64,000 nucleotides of DNA from Roseiarcus sp963742305 (GTDB lineage Bacteria > Pseudomonadota > Alphaproteobacteria > Rhizobiales > Beijerinckiaceae), in contig CAVULN010000021.1 of the NCBI GenBank assembly GCA_963742305.1, positions 25,030 through 89,029 of the forward strand, written 5' to 3'. This document shows positions 1-9,390 of this stretch, in pieces. Numbering within the stretch: the stretch's first letter is position 1; each line of letters opens with the position of its first letter. The position numbers and the translations under genes are program-made. Under the pieces are notes generated by a model. The model had not been told where the DNA came from. It made no database searches and saw only the letters and a program-made list of their open reading frames with translations.

Positions 1-33
1 AACCCGGCGGCCTCTCGCTCCTCGCGCGCGCCG

Positions 34-1236
34 TCACCTCAGTTCAGCGGTGAACTTCTGGATCTTCTTGCACGCCTTCTCGAGCTCCTCGAGCGAGGTC
101 GCGTAGGAGACGCGGAAGTTCGGGCCCTGGCCGAAGGCCGAGCCCTGAACGGCCGCGACCCCCTCCTGTTCCAGAAGCTCGGTGACGAAGTCCTCGTCCG
201 TTCCGATCACCTTGCCGGACGGCGCCTTTCTGCCGATCGCCTCCGCGCAGGATGGATAGACGTAGAACGCCCCCTCCGGCTTCGGGCACTTCAGGTGCTT
301 GGCCTGCCCCAGCATCGAGACGACGAGGTCGCGCCGCTCCTCGAACGCCTTGCGGCGCACGGAGATGAAGTCCTGCGGTCCGTTCAGCGCCTCGACCGAC
401 GCCCATTGGGCGATGGTGCAGGCGCCCGAGGTCTGCTGCCCCTGCACCATGTCCATGGCCTTGATGAGCTCGGAAGGGCCGGCGGCGTAGCCGATGCGCC
501 AGCCGGTCATCGCGTAGGATTTGGAGACGCCGTTCATGGTCAGCGTGCGGCCTTTGAGGCCCGGCTCGATCTGCGCGGGCGTGGTGAACACGAAGTCGCC
601 ATAGACCAGATGCTCGTACATGTCGTCGGTCAGCACCCAGACATGAGGATGGCGCATCAGCACGTCGGTCAGCGCCTTCAGCTCGCTTTCCGTGTAGGCC
701 GCGCCCGAGGGGTTCGAAGGCGAGTTGAGCACCACCCACTTGGTGCGGGGCGTGATCGCGCGCTCGAGGTCCTCCGGCTGGAGCTTGAAGCCCTTGTCGA
801 TCGTGGTCGGCACGATGACCGGCGTGCCGCGGTTGATCGCGACCATCTCGGGGTAGCTCACCCAATAGGGCGCCGGAATGATGACTTCGTCGCCCTCGTT
901 CATGGTGACGAGAAAGGCGTTGTAGAGGATCTGCTTGCCTCCGGTCGCGACGATCGTGTCGGAAGCCTTGTAGTCGAGACCGTTCTCACGGCTGAACTTG
1001 GCCGCGATCGCCTCGCGCAACGGGGGAATGCCGAGCACCGGGGGATACTTGGTCTCGCCGCGCTCGATCGCCTCGATCGCCGCCCGCTTGATGTTGTCCG
1101 GCGTGTCGAAATCGGGCTCGCCGACCGAAAGCGAGATCACCTCCCGCCCTTTGGCTTTGAGGTCGCGCGCCTTCTGCGTCACCGCGATGGTCGCGGATGG
1201 CTTAACGCGAGAGAGGACGTCGGCGAGGAAGGCCAT
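34..1236 (-). CDS. aatA: Aspartate aminotransferase (class I PLP aminotransferase)
   Basis: 400 aa, normal length for the I-gamma type aspartate/prephenate aminotransferases of alphaproteobacteria. It transfers the amino group between aspartate (or another amino acid) and a 2-oxo acid in the cytoplasm. Visible family features: substrate-loop SVGEPDFDTP near residues 37-46, NSPSNPSG with Asn175, the Asp-Tyr pair around 205-207, Schiff-base Lys239 inside NGVSKSYAMTG, and the carboxylate-binding Arg375 in NFRVSY. The ATG at 1236 begins the usual N-terminus of the family. Reads away from the 670-bp gap to its right. The exact substrate range cannot be told from sequence. Confidence 0.93.
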   Translation of the reverse strand: MAFLADVLSRVKPSATIAVTQKARDLKAKGREVISLSVGEPDFDTPDNIKRAAIEAIERGETKYPPVLGIPPLREAIAAKFSRENGLDYKASDTIVATGGKQILYNAFLVTMNEGDEVIIPAPYWVSYPEMVAINRGTPVIVPTTIDKGFKLQPEDLERAITPRTKWVVLNSPSNPSGAAYTESELKALTDVLMRHPHVWVLTDDMYEHLVYGDFVFTTPAQIEPGLKGRTLTMNGVSKSYAMTGWRIGYAAGPSELIKAMDMVQGQQTSGACTIAQWASVEALNGPQDFISVRRKAFEERRDLVVSMLGQAKHLKCPKPEGAFYVYPSCAEAIGRKAPSGKVIGTDEDFVTELLEQEGVAAVQGSAFGQGPNFRVSYATSLEELEKACKKIQKFTAELR

Positions 1237-1903
1237 GTGCGAACTGGCGCCTTTCGGTTGCGAAACAAATTGCGCGGCGCACCTATAGAGAGGCGAGCCT
1301 TGGGGGGCAACATTGCCGCGAGGCGGCCGACGGGCCAGGCGCGCGCGAGGAGCGCGGGCGACGTGACGCGCGCCCCGGAGCGCACAAAGTTACGCCCGCC
1401 AACGATTCCAGGGCCTTGGGCGCGCTTTCGCGCAACTCTTTCGCGCCACCTGCGGCTCGCTCCGGCGCGCCGAAGACGAGGATGCGCGGCCCGCCGGACC
1501 GTTTCGCTTCGAGCCTGGACGCAGCCGAGAGGCGGCCGCTGCTCATTTCGCCCTGCGAAACGAAAGCGTTTCGCCGTCGCGATCCTAACTCATTGGAATC
1601 GTTACAGACGCCGAATCAGTCATTTCGCGGGACCGTTTGTTTTCAGCGGCTTAACCCCGATTTCATTGCGCCGTTTTCGCTTTGCGGCCCGTGCGTCCGG
1701 TTTCCGGACGCCGAATCCGTCGTCCATGGGAAATACGAATTGGCTCGTCGGTATTTCTGGAAAACAATATCAAACGCTCCCCACCCTGGCAAGAGATTGT
1801 CGCAGGACTTGTCGGATGGCGCCCCGAGGCCGAGGGCGATGGTCGGAGAAATCAGAACAAAGACTGAGAGCCCGGTTCCGGTTCCATCGGAATCGACGAG
1901 GCT
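1237..1903. other. Intergenic region, no supported gene
   Basis: About 670 bp between the aminotransferase start and the DUF1398 stop. Several open frames cross it on both strands, but they have biased, Arg/Pro-rich translations, no recognisable domain and no ribosome-binding site, so I treat them as chance frames. The right half (about 1560-1880) is somewhat richer in A+T and presumably contains the aminotransferase promoter or leftover sequence. Confidence 0.5.
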
Positions 1904-2338
1904 CTAGGCGGCTGTGCGGCCGGCGCTCGCGGCCGGCTGCGCGCCGGGAAAATACTCGGTATGCGTTTCGCCGGCGCGGCCCCAATAGAGCGCCCGCTTG
2001 CCGAGGAGAGAAACCAGGTAGCCGGCGCAGCCAGCCCTCGCGACCTTGGCGCAGAAGCCCTGGTAGGTATAGCCGGGGACAAGCGCCTGGGCCTCGCGGA
2101 TCGCCTCCTTGATCGCGGCCTCATCGAAGCGTTCGGCCACCTTTTCGGTCGGCGCCGTCTTAAGCTCGATCGCCTCGCCGTCCGGCCCGTAATAGATGCG
2201 GGTCGAACGGCGGAAATCGACGGCATAGCCGTCGAAGCCCGCCGCCATCAGCGTCCGCACGCTCTCCGGGAAGCTCATCGCGCCCGATTCGGAGCCCTCG
2301 TTTGTGGCGCGGGCGACGTCTTGCCAGTTCGCGTTCAT
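1904..2338 (-). CDS. DUF1398 (YbcV-like) family protein
   Basis: 144 aa. The segment SFPESVRTLMAAGFDGYAVDFR near residues 22-43, followed by RSTRIYYGPDGE, matches the DUF1398 family typified by E. coli YbcV; function is unknown. A conserved-looking C-terminal stretch (YLVSLLGKRALYWGRAGETHTEYFPG) is present, so the protein appears complete. It follows the MarR-type regulator by 37 bp on the same strand and is probably co-transcribed with it and controlled by the operator upstream of that regulator. Confidence 0.8.
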   Translation of the reverse strand: MNANWQDVARATNEGSESGAMSFPESVRTLMAAGFDGYAVDFRRSTRIYYGPDGEAIELKTAPTEKVAERFDEAAIKEAIREAQALVPGYTYQGFCAKVARAGCAGYLVSLLGKRALYWGRAGETHTEYFPGAQPAASAGRTAA

Positions 2339-2375
2339 GTCGGTGTCCTTTCCTGGGGTTGGAATCCGCCGGTCA

Positions 2376-2834
2376 TCAGTCGACCGGAAGGGATTTGAGG
2401 CCGCGTTTCTCGACGATGCCGCTCAAAATGCGGATGAGCGCCGCGCGGTCCTGAGGAGCGAGACCATCGAAGAATTCGGCGTCGTTGGCGTCGGCCAACG
2501 CCGCCAGTTCGGGGACCAGCGCGCGGCCGGCCGAGGTCAGCGACAGCGTTTGCGCGCGCCCGTCTTCCGGATCGGCCGCGCGCGACAGCATCGCCTTGGC
2601 GATCAGCCGGTCGGCAAGCTTGGAGACCGCGCCGCGCGTCATGCCGATGCGGTCGGCGAGGAGGCTTGGCTGAAGCGCCTCCTCATCGAGGAGCTGGCGC
2701 ATCAGCACCCATTCCGCGACCGTCACGCCATGCGCCTCCACCTTGCGGGCGAAGGCCTGCGAGACGTGATTGGAGACATAGCGAAGCCAGTAGCCGAGAT
2801 GGGCGGTGAGTTCGGGGACGGGTTGGGACAGCAT
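2376..2834 (-). CDS. MarR family transcriptional regulator
   Basis: 152 aa winged-helix regulator. Helix-turn-helix region LLADRIGMTRGAVSKLADRL and the wing DPEDGRAQTLSLT are clear. I chose the ATG at 2834 instead of a TTG at 2885 because the TTG is the first triplet of a good -35 box (TTGACA); the ATG has a GAG-type ribosome site just upstream. The promoter contains an inverted repeat suggesting autorepression. It probably controls the DUF1398 gene directly downstream. The ligand is unknown. Confidence 0.85.
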   Translation of the reverse strand: MLSQPVPELTAHLGYWLRYVSNHVSQAFARKVEAHGVTVAEWVLMRQLLDEEALQPSLLADRIGMTRGAVSKLADRLIAKAMLSRAADPEDGRAQTLSLTSAGRALVPELAALADANDAEFFDGLAPQDRAALIRILSGIVEKRGLKSLPVD

Positions 2835-2853
2835 GGCGGTCTCTTGATTGACT

Positions 2854-2885
2854 AGGAAACTATCAGGCTGTCGTTTCCTTGTCAA
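2854..2885 (-). promoter_or_regulatory. Promoter with overlapping MarR operator
   Basis: On the minus strand TTGACA (2885-2880) is followed after 17 bp by TAGTTT (2862-2857). The perfect inverted repeat AGGAAAC-N12-GTTTCCT (2879-2854) fills the spacer and overlaps the -10 box. This is the expected geometry for an autorepressing MarR dimer, and it lies only 20 bp before the regulator's ATG. Confidence 0.7.
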
Positions 2886-2936
2886 CTAAATTCCCGACCG
2901 CCCAGCCATCGGGCGTCGGGCCCGGCTCCGGGCGGT

Positions 2937-4730
2937 TCAGGCGTGGCGAGGGTCCCGGATCACGGCGAGAAAGGGCGGCCCGTATTTTTGCAGCTTCACC
3001 GCGCCGACGCCGTGGACGCCGGCCAGTTCGTCGAGGCTGCGCGGGCGGCGCTTCGCCATTTCGATCAGCGTCCGGTCGGGGAAAATGACATAGGCCGGTT
3101 GCTTCTGGGCCGTCGCGATCGCGCCGCGCAGGGCTTTCAGCGCGGCGAGGATCTCCGCGTCCGCATCGCCCGCAACGGTCTCGGCGACCCGGCGCCGGCG
3201 GGCGCTCCCGCTCACCACGTCCTCGCGCAGGGCGAATGGAACTTCGCCGCGCAGCGCGCGCCGGCCCTCTTCGGTCAGGGTCAGCCGGTCGCGGTCCTGT
3301 CCGTCGCGCCCGATCAGGCCGCCCGACTGCAATTGCCTGAACACGCCGCGCCACTCGGCCGGCGTTCGATCCTTGCCGACGCCAAACGTCTTGAGCGCGT
3401 CATGGCCGTGACGAATGACCGCCTCAGTCGCCTTGCCAGAGAGGATATTGGCGAGATGGCCGAAAAAGAACCGGCCCGAGGTGCGCAGGACGGCCGAGAG
3501 CGCCTTTTGCGCCTCGATCCGCCCGTCGATGAGCCGGAACCCGCCCTGGCAGACGTCGCAATGCCCGCATGGGGCCGAATCCTCGCCGAACATGGAAAGA
3601 AGCGTCTGGCGGCGGCAGCGCGCCGTCTCGCAGAGCGCCACGAGGTCGTCGAGTTTCCCCATCTCGACGCGCTTGCGATCTTCTGGCGCGGCGCTTTCCA
3701 GGATCTGGCGGCGCCTGAGTTCGATGTCGCCCGCGCCATAGAGGGTGAACGTGTCGGCGGGCAGGCCGTCGCGCCCGGCGCGGCCGATCTCCTGATAATA
3801 GGCCTCGATCGACGCGGGCATGTCGGCGTGAAAGACGAAGCGGACGTCGGGCTTGTCGATCCCCATGCCGAAGGCGACGGTCGCGCAGACGATGCAATCG
3901 TCCTCGCGCTGAAAGGCGTCCTGGGTGCGGGCGCGGGTCTCATGATCGAGGCCCGCGTGATAGGGGAGCGCGCGCCGGCCGGCGCTTGCGAATTCGCTCG
4001 CAAGCTCCTCCGTTCGGCGGCGCGAGGCGCAATAGACGATGCCCGATTCGCCCTTGTGCGCATCGAGCCGCGCCAGAAGCTGGCGGGTCGCGTCCGCTTT
4101 CGGCCGCATCGCCAGGAACAGGTTCGGGCGATCGAACGAACGCACGAAAACCCGTGGGGCGCGGACGAACAGCCGCTCTGCGATCTCGGCGCGCGTCGGC
4201 GCGTCCGCGGTCGCGGTCACCGCAATCGTCTGGACGCCATTGAGCGCGTCCGCGACCTCGCGCAGGCGCAGATATTCGGGGCGGAAATCGTGACCCCATT
4301 GCGAGACGCAATGGGCTTCGTCGATGGCGAGACAATCGACCTTCGCTCGGCTCAGGGCGGCGACCGTGTCGTCGCGCAGGAGCCGCTCGGGAGCGATATA
4401 GAGGAGTCTCAGCGAACGCTCGTCGAGGCCGCGCGCGACCCTGCGGCGTTCATCGGGGTCGGAGGAGGAATTGAGGCTCGCCGCCTCGACGCCTGCCTCG
4501 CGCAATTGCGCGACCTGGTCGCGCATCAGCGCGATCAGCGGCGAAACCACGAGCGTGAGGCCATCGCGCACGATCGCGGGGAGCTGAAAGAGCAGCGACT
4601 TGCCGCTGCCGGTCGGCATGACGGCGAGCACGTCCTCGCCCGCGAGCGTGGCGGCGAGCACGTCCTCCTGTCCGGGACGAAAGTCCGAGAAGCCGAAGAC
4701 GGTCGAAAGCGCCGAGCGCGCCGCGCCCAT
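2937..4730 (-). CDS. recQ: ATP-dependent DNA helicase RecQ
   Basis: 597 aa, typical RecQ length. Motif 0 FGFSDFRPGQ (12-21), Walker A GSGKS (41-45), DEAH (137-140) followed by CVSQWGHDFR, and the motif VI region EIGRAGRDG are present. A four-cysteine zinc site (CETARC...CGHCDVC) begins the RQC domain, and a C-terminal HRDC-like segment ends the protein (SLDELAGVHGVGAVKLQKYG). It unwinds DNA in 3'-5' direction in recombination and fork repair. It follows folC by 21 bp on the same strand, so the two are probably one transcript. Confidence 0.94.
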   Translation of the reverse strand: MGAARSALSTVFGFSDFRPGQEDVLAATLAGEDVLAVMPTGSGKSLLFQLPAIVRDGLTLVVSPLIALMRDQVAQLREAGVEAASLNSSSDPDERRRVARGLDERSLRLLYIAPERLLRDDTVAALSRAKVDCLAIDEAHCVSQWGHDFRPEYLRLREVADALNGVQTIAVTATADAPTRAEIAERLFVRAPRVFVRSFDRPNLFLAMRPKADATRQLLARLDAHKGESGIVYCASRRRTEELASEFASAGRRALPYHAGLDHETRARTQDAFQREDDCIVCATVAFGMGIDKPDVRFVFHADMPASIEAYYQEIGRAGRDGLPADTFTLYGAGDIELRRRQILESAAPEDRKRVEMGKLDDLVALCETARCRRQTLLSMFGEDSAPCGHCDVCQGGFRLIDGRIEAQKALSAVLRTSGRFFFGHLANILSGKATEAVIRHGHDALKTFGVGKDRTPAEWRGVFRQLQSGGLIGRDGQDRDRLTLTEEGRRALRGEVPFALREDVVSGSARRRRVAETVAGDADAEILAALKALRGAIATAQKQPAYVIFPDRTLIEMAKRRPRSLDELAGVHGVGAVKLQKYGPPFLAVIRDPRHA

Positions 4731-4751
4731 CGAGCGGGGAATCCGGCCCCA

Positions 4752-6092
4752 TCAGCCGTCCCCGCCGGCAGGCGCGGCGCCGGCTCCATCCGCCATCGCG
4801 GCCCGCCTGGTCGCGCCCCTGAGCGCACCGATGAGATAGAGCGAGCCGGTGACGAGGAGCCAGGCGTCGGTTTGCGCCGCCAGTTCGAGGCCGCGGGTCA
4901 GCGCCCGTTCCGCTTGCGGCTCGACCTCGCTCTTAAGACCGAGCGACGCGGCGACCGCCGCGAGCTCGGCCGGCGCGCGCCCCCGGTTCGACCCGGGCAG
5001 GCCGGTCAGGATGGCGGTCGAGGCGCGCTTGCCGAGTTCACCTAAGAAACCCTCCGCGTCCTTGTCGGCGGCGAGCGCGACGATCGCCACGCACGGGCCG
5101 GCGAGTTCCGGGGTCAGCGCGAGGTCGCGCAGCACCGCCTCGAGGTTGAACGGGACATGCGCGCCGTCGAGCACCACCGGAACGCGCCGGGCGCCGGCGC
5201 CGATACTGAACCGCTCCATCCGCCCGGGGAGGCGCGCGGCGGCGAGGGTCTCCCGGTCGAGGAGCGCCGCCCCGACCGGCTCGCCCGAGCGCCCGCGGAC
5301 GCCCTTCATCCGAAGCTCGCCGAGGACCGCGGCGGCGAGCGTGAGATTGACCTGATCGATCGTCGCCCCAGAGTGAAGCCGCGGTCGCTTGATCCGCGAG
5401 CCGAGTTCATGAGCCCTGGCCTCGAGCACGGCCCCGGCTTCGTCTTCGGCGCCGAGCGGGGTGACGAGCGTTGCGCCTCGCTTGAGGATGCCCACCTTCT
5501 CGCGCGCGATTCTCCCGCGCGTCTTGCCCAGGATCTCGGTGTGCTCGAGCCCGATATTGGTGACGACCGCGATCTCGGCATTGACGATGTTCGTGGAATC
5601 GAGCCGTCCGCCAAGCCCCACTTCGATGACCGCCCATTCGCGCTCCGTCTCGGCGAAGATGAGAAAGGCGGCGGCGGTGAGAAGGTCGAACCAGGTCGCG
5701 TGGGCCGCCGGAGTCGAGGCTTGGCGCGCGGCCTCGTAGGCGTCGAGCGCGCGTTCGAGCGCGCGCGCAAGCGTGGCCTCGCCGACCTCGCGCGAATCGA
5801 GCGTCACCCGCTCGGTCAGCCGCTCGACATGGGGCGAGGCGTAGCGCCCGACGCTCAGCCCCGCGCGGGCCAGCGCGGCCTCGATCAGCGCAGAGACGGA
5901 ACCCTTGCCCTTGGTGCCCGCGACATGGACCGAGCGGAATGAGTTTTGCGGATCGCCGAGGCGCCGCGCGAGGTCGATCATCGGCTCGAGCCCGACGCGC
6001 ATCGTTCCGCGCGGCCGGCGCTCCCAGTCGGTCAGCTTGTCGAGCCGCCGGGTTGCGCGCGCAAGCTCCTGATTCTCAGCCAAAGCCGCCAT
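4752..6092 (-). CDS. folC: Bifunctional dihydrofolate synthase / folylpolyglutamate synthase
   Basis: 446 aa Mur-ligase-family enzyme that adds glutamate to dihydropteroate and folates. N-terminal P-loop HVAGTKGKGS (56-65), the EVGLGGRLDSTN motif, the central NIGLEHTEILG stretch and a C-terminal ligase domain with VLDGAHVPFN (the HN motif that precedes the C-terminal domain, with P-F in place of the usual N-P) are all recognisable. Length is right for the family. recQ follows 21 bp downstream on the same strand. Confidence 0.92.
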   Translation of the reverse strand: MAALAENQELARATRRLDKLTDWERRPRGTMRVGLEPMIDLARRLGDPQNSFRSVHVAGTKGKGSVSALIEAALARAGLSVGRYASPHVERLTERVTLDSREVGEATLARALERALDAYEAARQASTPAAHATWFDLLTAAAFLIFAETEREWAVIEVGLGGRLDSTNIVNAEIAVVTNIGLEHTEILGKTRGRIAREKVGILKRGATLVTPLGAEDEAGAVLEARAHELGSRIKRPRLHSGATIDQVNLTLAAAVLGELRMKGVRGRSGEPVGAALLDRETLAAARLPGRMERFSIGAGARRVPVVLDGAHVPFNLEAVLRDLALTPELAGPCVAIVALAADKDAEGFLGELGKRASTAILTGLPGSNRGRAPAELAAVAASLGLKSEVEPQAERALTRGLELAAQTDAWLLVTGSLYLIGALRGATRRAAMADGAGAAPAGGDG

Positions 6093-6280
6093 GCCGGAGA
6101 TGGAATAGTGGGTTTGGAGCGTGTTGGCGAATGCCTTGCCGGGGATGTCCGCTGGCCCTCGGCGCGGCCTGGCGGGCCGTGTTCCGCTCGGGGGTCCGGA
6201 AGATTCGGCGGAACCAAACGGCGGGATTCGCGTTGGGGGACTTGCGGAAGAACGAGTCCGCGATTCTGAAAGGCGTCCAT

Positions 6281-6457
6281 ATGCCCGGAAATCTTATTTA
6301 TTACGCGCTGGTTCTGATCGTCATCGCGCTGGTCGCGGCGCTGCTCGGGTTTGGCGGCGTCGCCTCGACCGCGATGGGCGGGGCCCACCTTCTTATCTGG
6401 GTGGCTGTTATCGTGCTGATCATCGGCGTCGTGTTCGCCCTCATCCGGCGAACGTAG
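6281..6457 (+). CDS. DUF1328 (UPF0391) small membrane protein
   Basis: 58 aa. The ATG at 6281 is preceded by an AAGG ribosome site. The product has two hydrophobic segments (about 5-24 and 36-54) around the glycine-rich GFGGVASTAMGG, the signature of the UPF0391/DUF1328 family of small inner-membrane proteins common in proteobacteria and often stress-induced. It stands alone, convergent with the VapC gene to its right. Confidence 0.85.
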   Translation: MPGNLIYYALVLIVIALVAALLGFGGVASTAMGGAHLLIWVAVIVLIIGVVFALIRRT

Positions 6458-6463
6458 AGGAGG

Positions 6464-6880
6464 TCAGTCGCCGCCAAGGAGCAGCAGGCCAAGCTCGGCT
6501 CCGGCTCTTCGCATGTCGCGGTCGAGCGTCGCGAGCGGCAGCGCCCGTCTGTACGCGAGCTCGACATAAGCGGCGTCATAGACCGTCAAGAGGAACCGGT
6601 CGGCGAATTCGAGCGTGGCGGTCCAGGCGCGCGAATCCGTTTGCGCGTCGACGATGATGTCGAGGTCGCCAAGATCGGCCAGCGCCGCACGGCGGAATTC
6701 ATCGCCGATCCTTCCGCGGCGAACGGCCGCGGTCAGGCTATTCGCAACTTCCAGGCGCCACAGCGAAGGAACAAACGCGCCTTGTTCCGCAACCGCGTTG
6801 AAGACGCGCCGGATCGGGTCTGTCGCTTCGTCGCCATAGATCCAGGCCAGCGCGGCGGAACTGTCGAGCACCAGGCTCAA
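6464..6880 (-). CDS. vapC: VapC-like PIN-domain toxin
   Basis: 138 aa from the TTG at 6880. This start is favoured because the TTG overlaps the antitoxin stop (TTGA) and has AGGGA five bases upstream; an ATG at 6910 would overlap the antitoxin by 34 bp. PIN-domain acidic residues are seen in LVLDSSAAL (near 5), the RLEVANSL glutamate, VYDAAYVELA and TLDRDM. Such proteins are RNases, usually cutting tRNA or rRNA, held in check by the partner antitoxin encoded immediately upstream. Confidence 0.85.
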   Translation of the reverse strand: MSLVLDSSAALAWIYGDEATDPIRRVFNAVAEQGAFVPSLWRLEVANSLTAAVRRGRIGDEFRRAALADLGDLDIIVDAQTDSRAWTATLEFADRFLLTVYDAAYVELAYRRALPLATLDRDMRRAGAELGLLLLGGD

Positions 6881-7128
6881 GGCCGTCCCTGGTCGCGGTA
6901 AGCCTTCCATTCCGCCCAGTCGAACCTGCCAAGCTTCGCCGCCTCGGCGCGCTGGCGGATCCGCTCGATCGCGGCGCGCGCCTCCTCTCGCCCGGGTCTC
7001 GAGCGCGCCGGGACAATTCGCGCGACGTCCTTGCCGTGCCTGGTGATGGTGACTTCCTCGCCTTGCTCGACGAGGTCGAGCAACTGGCCGAGCTTGTTCT
7101 TTGCCTCGAAGGCCCCGACGACTTTCAT
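6877..7128 (-). CDS. vapB: Phd/YefM-type antitoxin (VapB role)
   Basis: 83 aa from ATG 7128; a TTG three bases earlier is possible. The N-terminal half (VVGAFEAKNKLGQLLDLVEQGEEVTITRHGKDVARIVP) is the DNA-binding Phd/YefM fold, and the C-terminal half carries the toxin-neutralising helix. First gene of a two-gene operon with the PIN toxin, the usual antitoxin-first order. A near-palindrome just upstream is the likely autoregulatory site. There is no good ribosome site, so translation may be leaderless. Confidence 0.87.
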   Translation of the reverse strand: MKVVGAFEAKNKLGQLLDLVEQGEEVTITRHGKDVARIVPARSRPGREEARAAIERIRQRAEAAKLGRFDWAEWKAYRDQGRP

Positions 7129-7135
7129 CAAGATA

Positions 7136-7149
7136 AGCTAGATCAAGCT
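7136..7149. promoter_or_regulatory. Probable VapBC operator
   Basis: AGCTAGATCAAGCT is palindromic at 12 of 14 positions and lies 8-21 bp upstream of the antitoxin ATG, where toxin-antitoxin complexes normally repress their own operon. Called from position and symmetry only. Confidence 0.45.
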
Positions 7150-7158
7150 AGCCTGAAG

Positions 7159-9170
7159 TCAAGGACCGTCTTGAGATGCGGTGCGCCTACGCCTTCGCCC
7201 GCCCCCGGCGCCCGTTTCCTTGCGCGCCGGGAGCTCGACCCGGCCGGCGAGGTTCGGGAACGCGTCCTCCTTGTTGGGGAAGGCCATCGCTGCGACGAAA
7301 TGGCGCTGGAAGGAAGGCTCGATCGCGGTCTCGATCTTCTCGATGCGGCGCACGACCGCTTCGATCTCCGCCCGCGCGGCGAGATTGAGCAGGGCGATGC
7401 GCGCGCCGGTGCCGGCGGCGTTGCCGGCGCTCGCCACCTTCTCAAGATCGCAGTCGGGAATGAGGCCGAGCGTCATCGCATGGATGGGATCGATGTGGCT
7501 GCCGAAGGCGCCGGCGAGCGTGATGCGCTGAGGCGCCCTGTTCGCGCGCTCGATGAGCAGCTTGGCGCCGGCGTAGAGCGCGGCCTTGGCGAGCTGGATC
7601 GCGCGCACGTCGGTCTGGTAGATGAGGAGGCGCGGCGCGCCTTCGTGCAGGACATAGGCGAAGGTGCGGCCGACCTGCTCGATGCGGGGCGAGCGCGCGG
7701 CCAGCGCCCCGTCAATGACCCCGTCCTCCGATACGATCCCGGCCAGGAACATTTCCGCGATCGCCTCGATGATGCCTGAGCCGCAGACGCCGGTGACGCC
7801 CATAGCGGCGGTCGCCGCCGCGAAGCCCGGCTCGTCGGACCAGAGATCGCAGCCGATCACCTTGAACCTCGGCTCGAGCGTCGCGCGGTCGATGCGCACC
7901 CGCTCGATCGCGCCCGGCGCCGCGCGCTGGCCGCAGGAAATCTGCGCCCCCTCGAAGGCCGGTCCGGTCGGCGAGGAGCAGGCGAGGAGCCGCTCGCAAT
8001 TGCCGAACACGATCTCGGCGTTGGTGCCGACATCGACGATGAGGGTCATTTCGTCCCTGAGATGCGGGCCCTCGGCCAGCACGACGCCCGCCGCGTCCGC
8101 GCCGACATGGCCTGCGATGCAAGGGAGCGCGTAGACGAACGCGCCCGGGGCGACATGGCGAGGCCAAGCTCGCGCGCGCGCGCTTCGTAAGCCGCGTCAA
8201 GCGTGAGAGCGAACGGCGCTCCGCCAAGCTCGGTCGGATCGAGGCCGAGAACCAGGTGGTGCATGATCGGGTTGCCGACCAGCGTGACTTCCAGGATTTC
8301 GCCGCGCGCGACGCCGGCCTCCCGCGCCGCCTCGCCGATCAGCGCGTCCATCGCCTCGCGAACCGCGCGCGTCAGCTCGCTCTCGCCCCCCGGATTCATC
8401 ATGACGTAGGAGACGCGGCTCATGAGATCCTCACCGAAGCGGATCTGCGGGTTCATCGCGCCGCAGGCGGCGACGACCTCGCCGCTCGCAAGATCGGTCA
8501 GGTGCGCGGCGATGGTGGTCGAGCCGACATCGATCGCGACGCCGAAGGCGCGCTCGGCGAAGCCCGGCGTGACGGAGACGATGTCGCGGCCCTTGCGCAG
8601 GGCGACGGTGACTTTCCATTGGCCCGCGCGCAGCGCCTTCTGCAGCGACGCCAGCACCGCGAGGTCGGCGTCCGTCCCGGCAAGGCCCCATTGCTCGCGC
8701 AAAGCCTGTTGCAGGCGGCGAAAATCGCTCGACGGCTCGTGCATGTCGGGCTCGGCGACCTCGACGTAACAGAGCCGCACGACGGGATCGATCTCGATCG
8801 GATGGCTCTCGACGCGCTTGCGCACGACCTGCCGGTGGACCTGGCTTTCGGGCGGCACGTCGATGATGAGATCGCCGCACATCCTCGCCTGGCAGCCGAG
8901 CCGCCGGCCGGGCGCGAACGCGCCGCGCTTGTCGGCATAGCGGCTCTCGACCTCGTTCCACGGGCTGACATGATCGGCGCTCGAATGAATCGCGTGCTTG
9001 GCGAAGTCGCCCGGCATGACATCGAGCTGACAGCGCCCGCAGATACCCCGCCCGCCGCAGACCGAATCGAGATCGACGCCGAGCTCGCGCGCCGCCGCGA
9101 GCAGGCTCGTTCCTTCGGCGAACTCGCCGCGCTTGCCGGAGGGCGTGAAGACGACGCGATACTGGGTCAA
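7159..9170 (-). CDS. Corrinoid activation/reactivation protein (RamA-like, ASKHA, DUF4445), frame-disrupted
   Basis: Reads as one protein of about 670 aa if the frame is shifted near 8150. N-terminus: 2Fe-2S ferredoxin domain with Cys38, Cys44, Cys47 and a later Cys (LGCQARMCG). Then a linker and an ASKHA ATPase domain (GVAIDVGSTTIAAHL; later VDVGTNAEIVFGN and GVCGSGIIEA). Such proteins reduce inactive Co(II) corrinoids at the cost of ATP. The break falls in a C4-G3 stretch and the missing junction (FVYALPCIAGHVGAD) reads intact in the other frame. A TTG start at 9170 with AAGGA upstream gives the normal N-terminus. Belongs with the corrinoid protein at 10.3 kb. Confidence 0.85.
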
Positions 9171-9192
9171 AGGCGGTCCTTGGCTGGAGCCA

Positions 9193-9334
9193 CCCCTTCC
9201 ACCGCGCTGTCGCGCGGTCCCCCTCCCCCGCAGCGCGGGGGAGGATTCGCTCGCCACGAGCCTTGGAGGCTAGCGATCCTCCCACGCCGCCTAGCGGCGG
9301 GGGAGGGGGACCGGCCGAAGGCCGGTGGAGGGGG
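9193..9334. repeat. 142-bp inverted repeat with nested hairpins
   Basis: The ends CCCCTTCCACC and GGTGGAGGGGG are near-complementary, and inside them a 17-bp arm starting CGGTCCCCCTCC pairs perfectly with its reverse complement at the other side. Small hairpins sit between the arms. It fills the gap between the 'virulence factor' gene and the corrinoid reactivator gene, where it could terminate or stabilise transcripts. The form resembles dispersed palindromic intergenic repeats of alphaproteobacteria; no second copy is seen in this window. Confidence 0.7.
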
Positions 9335-9390
9335 CGCTCGAGTGCTTGGCTTCTTGGCGGAGACCGCGGCGGCGCGCAACCTGCCGCGCG

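Noticed and set aside
295..2112. Long open frame opposite the aminotransferase and beyond
   Set aside because: It lies antisense to a clear gene and its translation is Arg-rich with no domain; long antisense frames are expected at this GC content.
2943..5045. 700-codon open frame opposite recQ and folC
   Set aside because: Antisense to two conserved genes, low-complexity translation, no ribosome site.
9193..9334. CRISPR or multi-copy repeat array
   Set aside because: It is one inverted repeat with no regular spacers; no CRISPR-like array was seen anywhere in the window.
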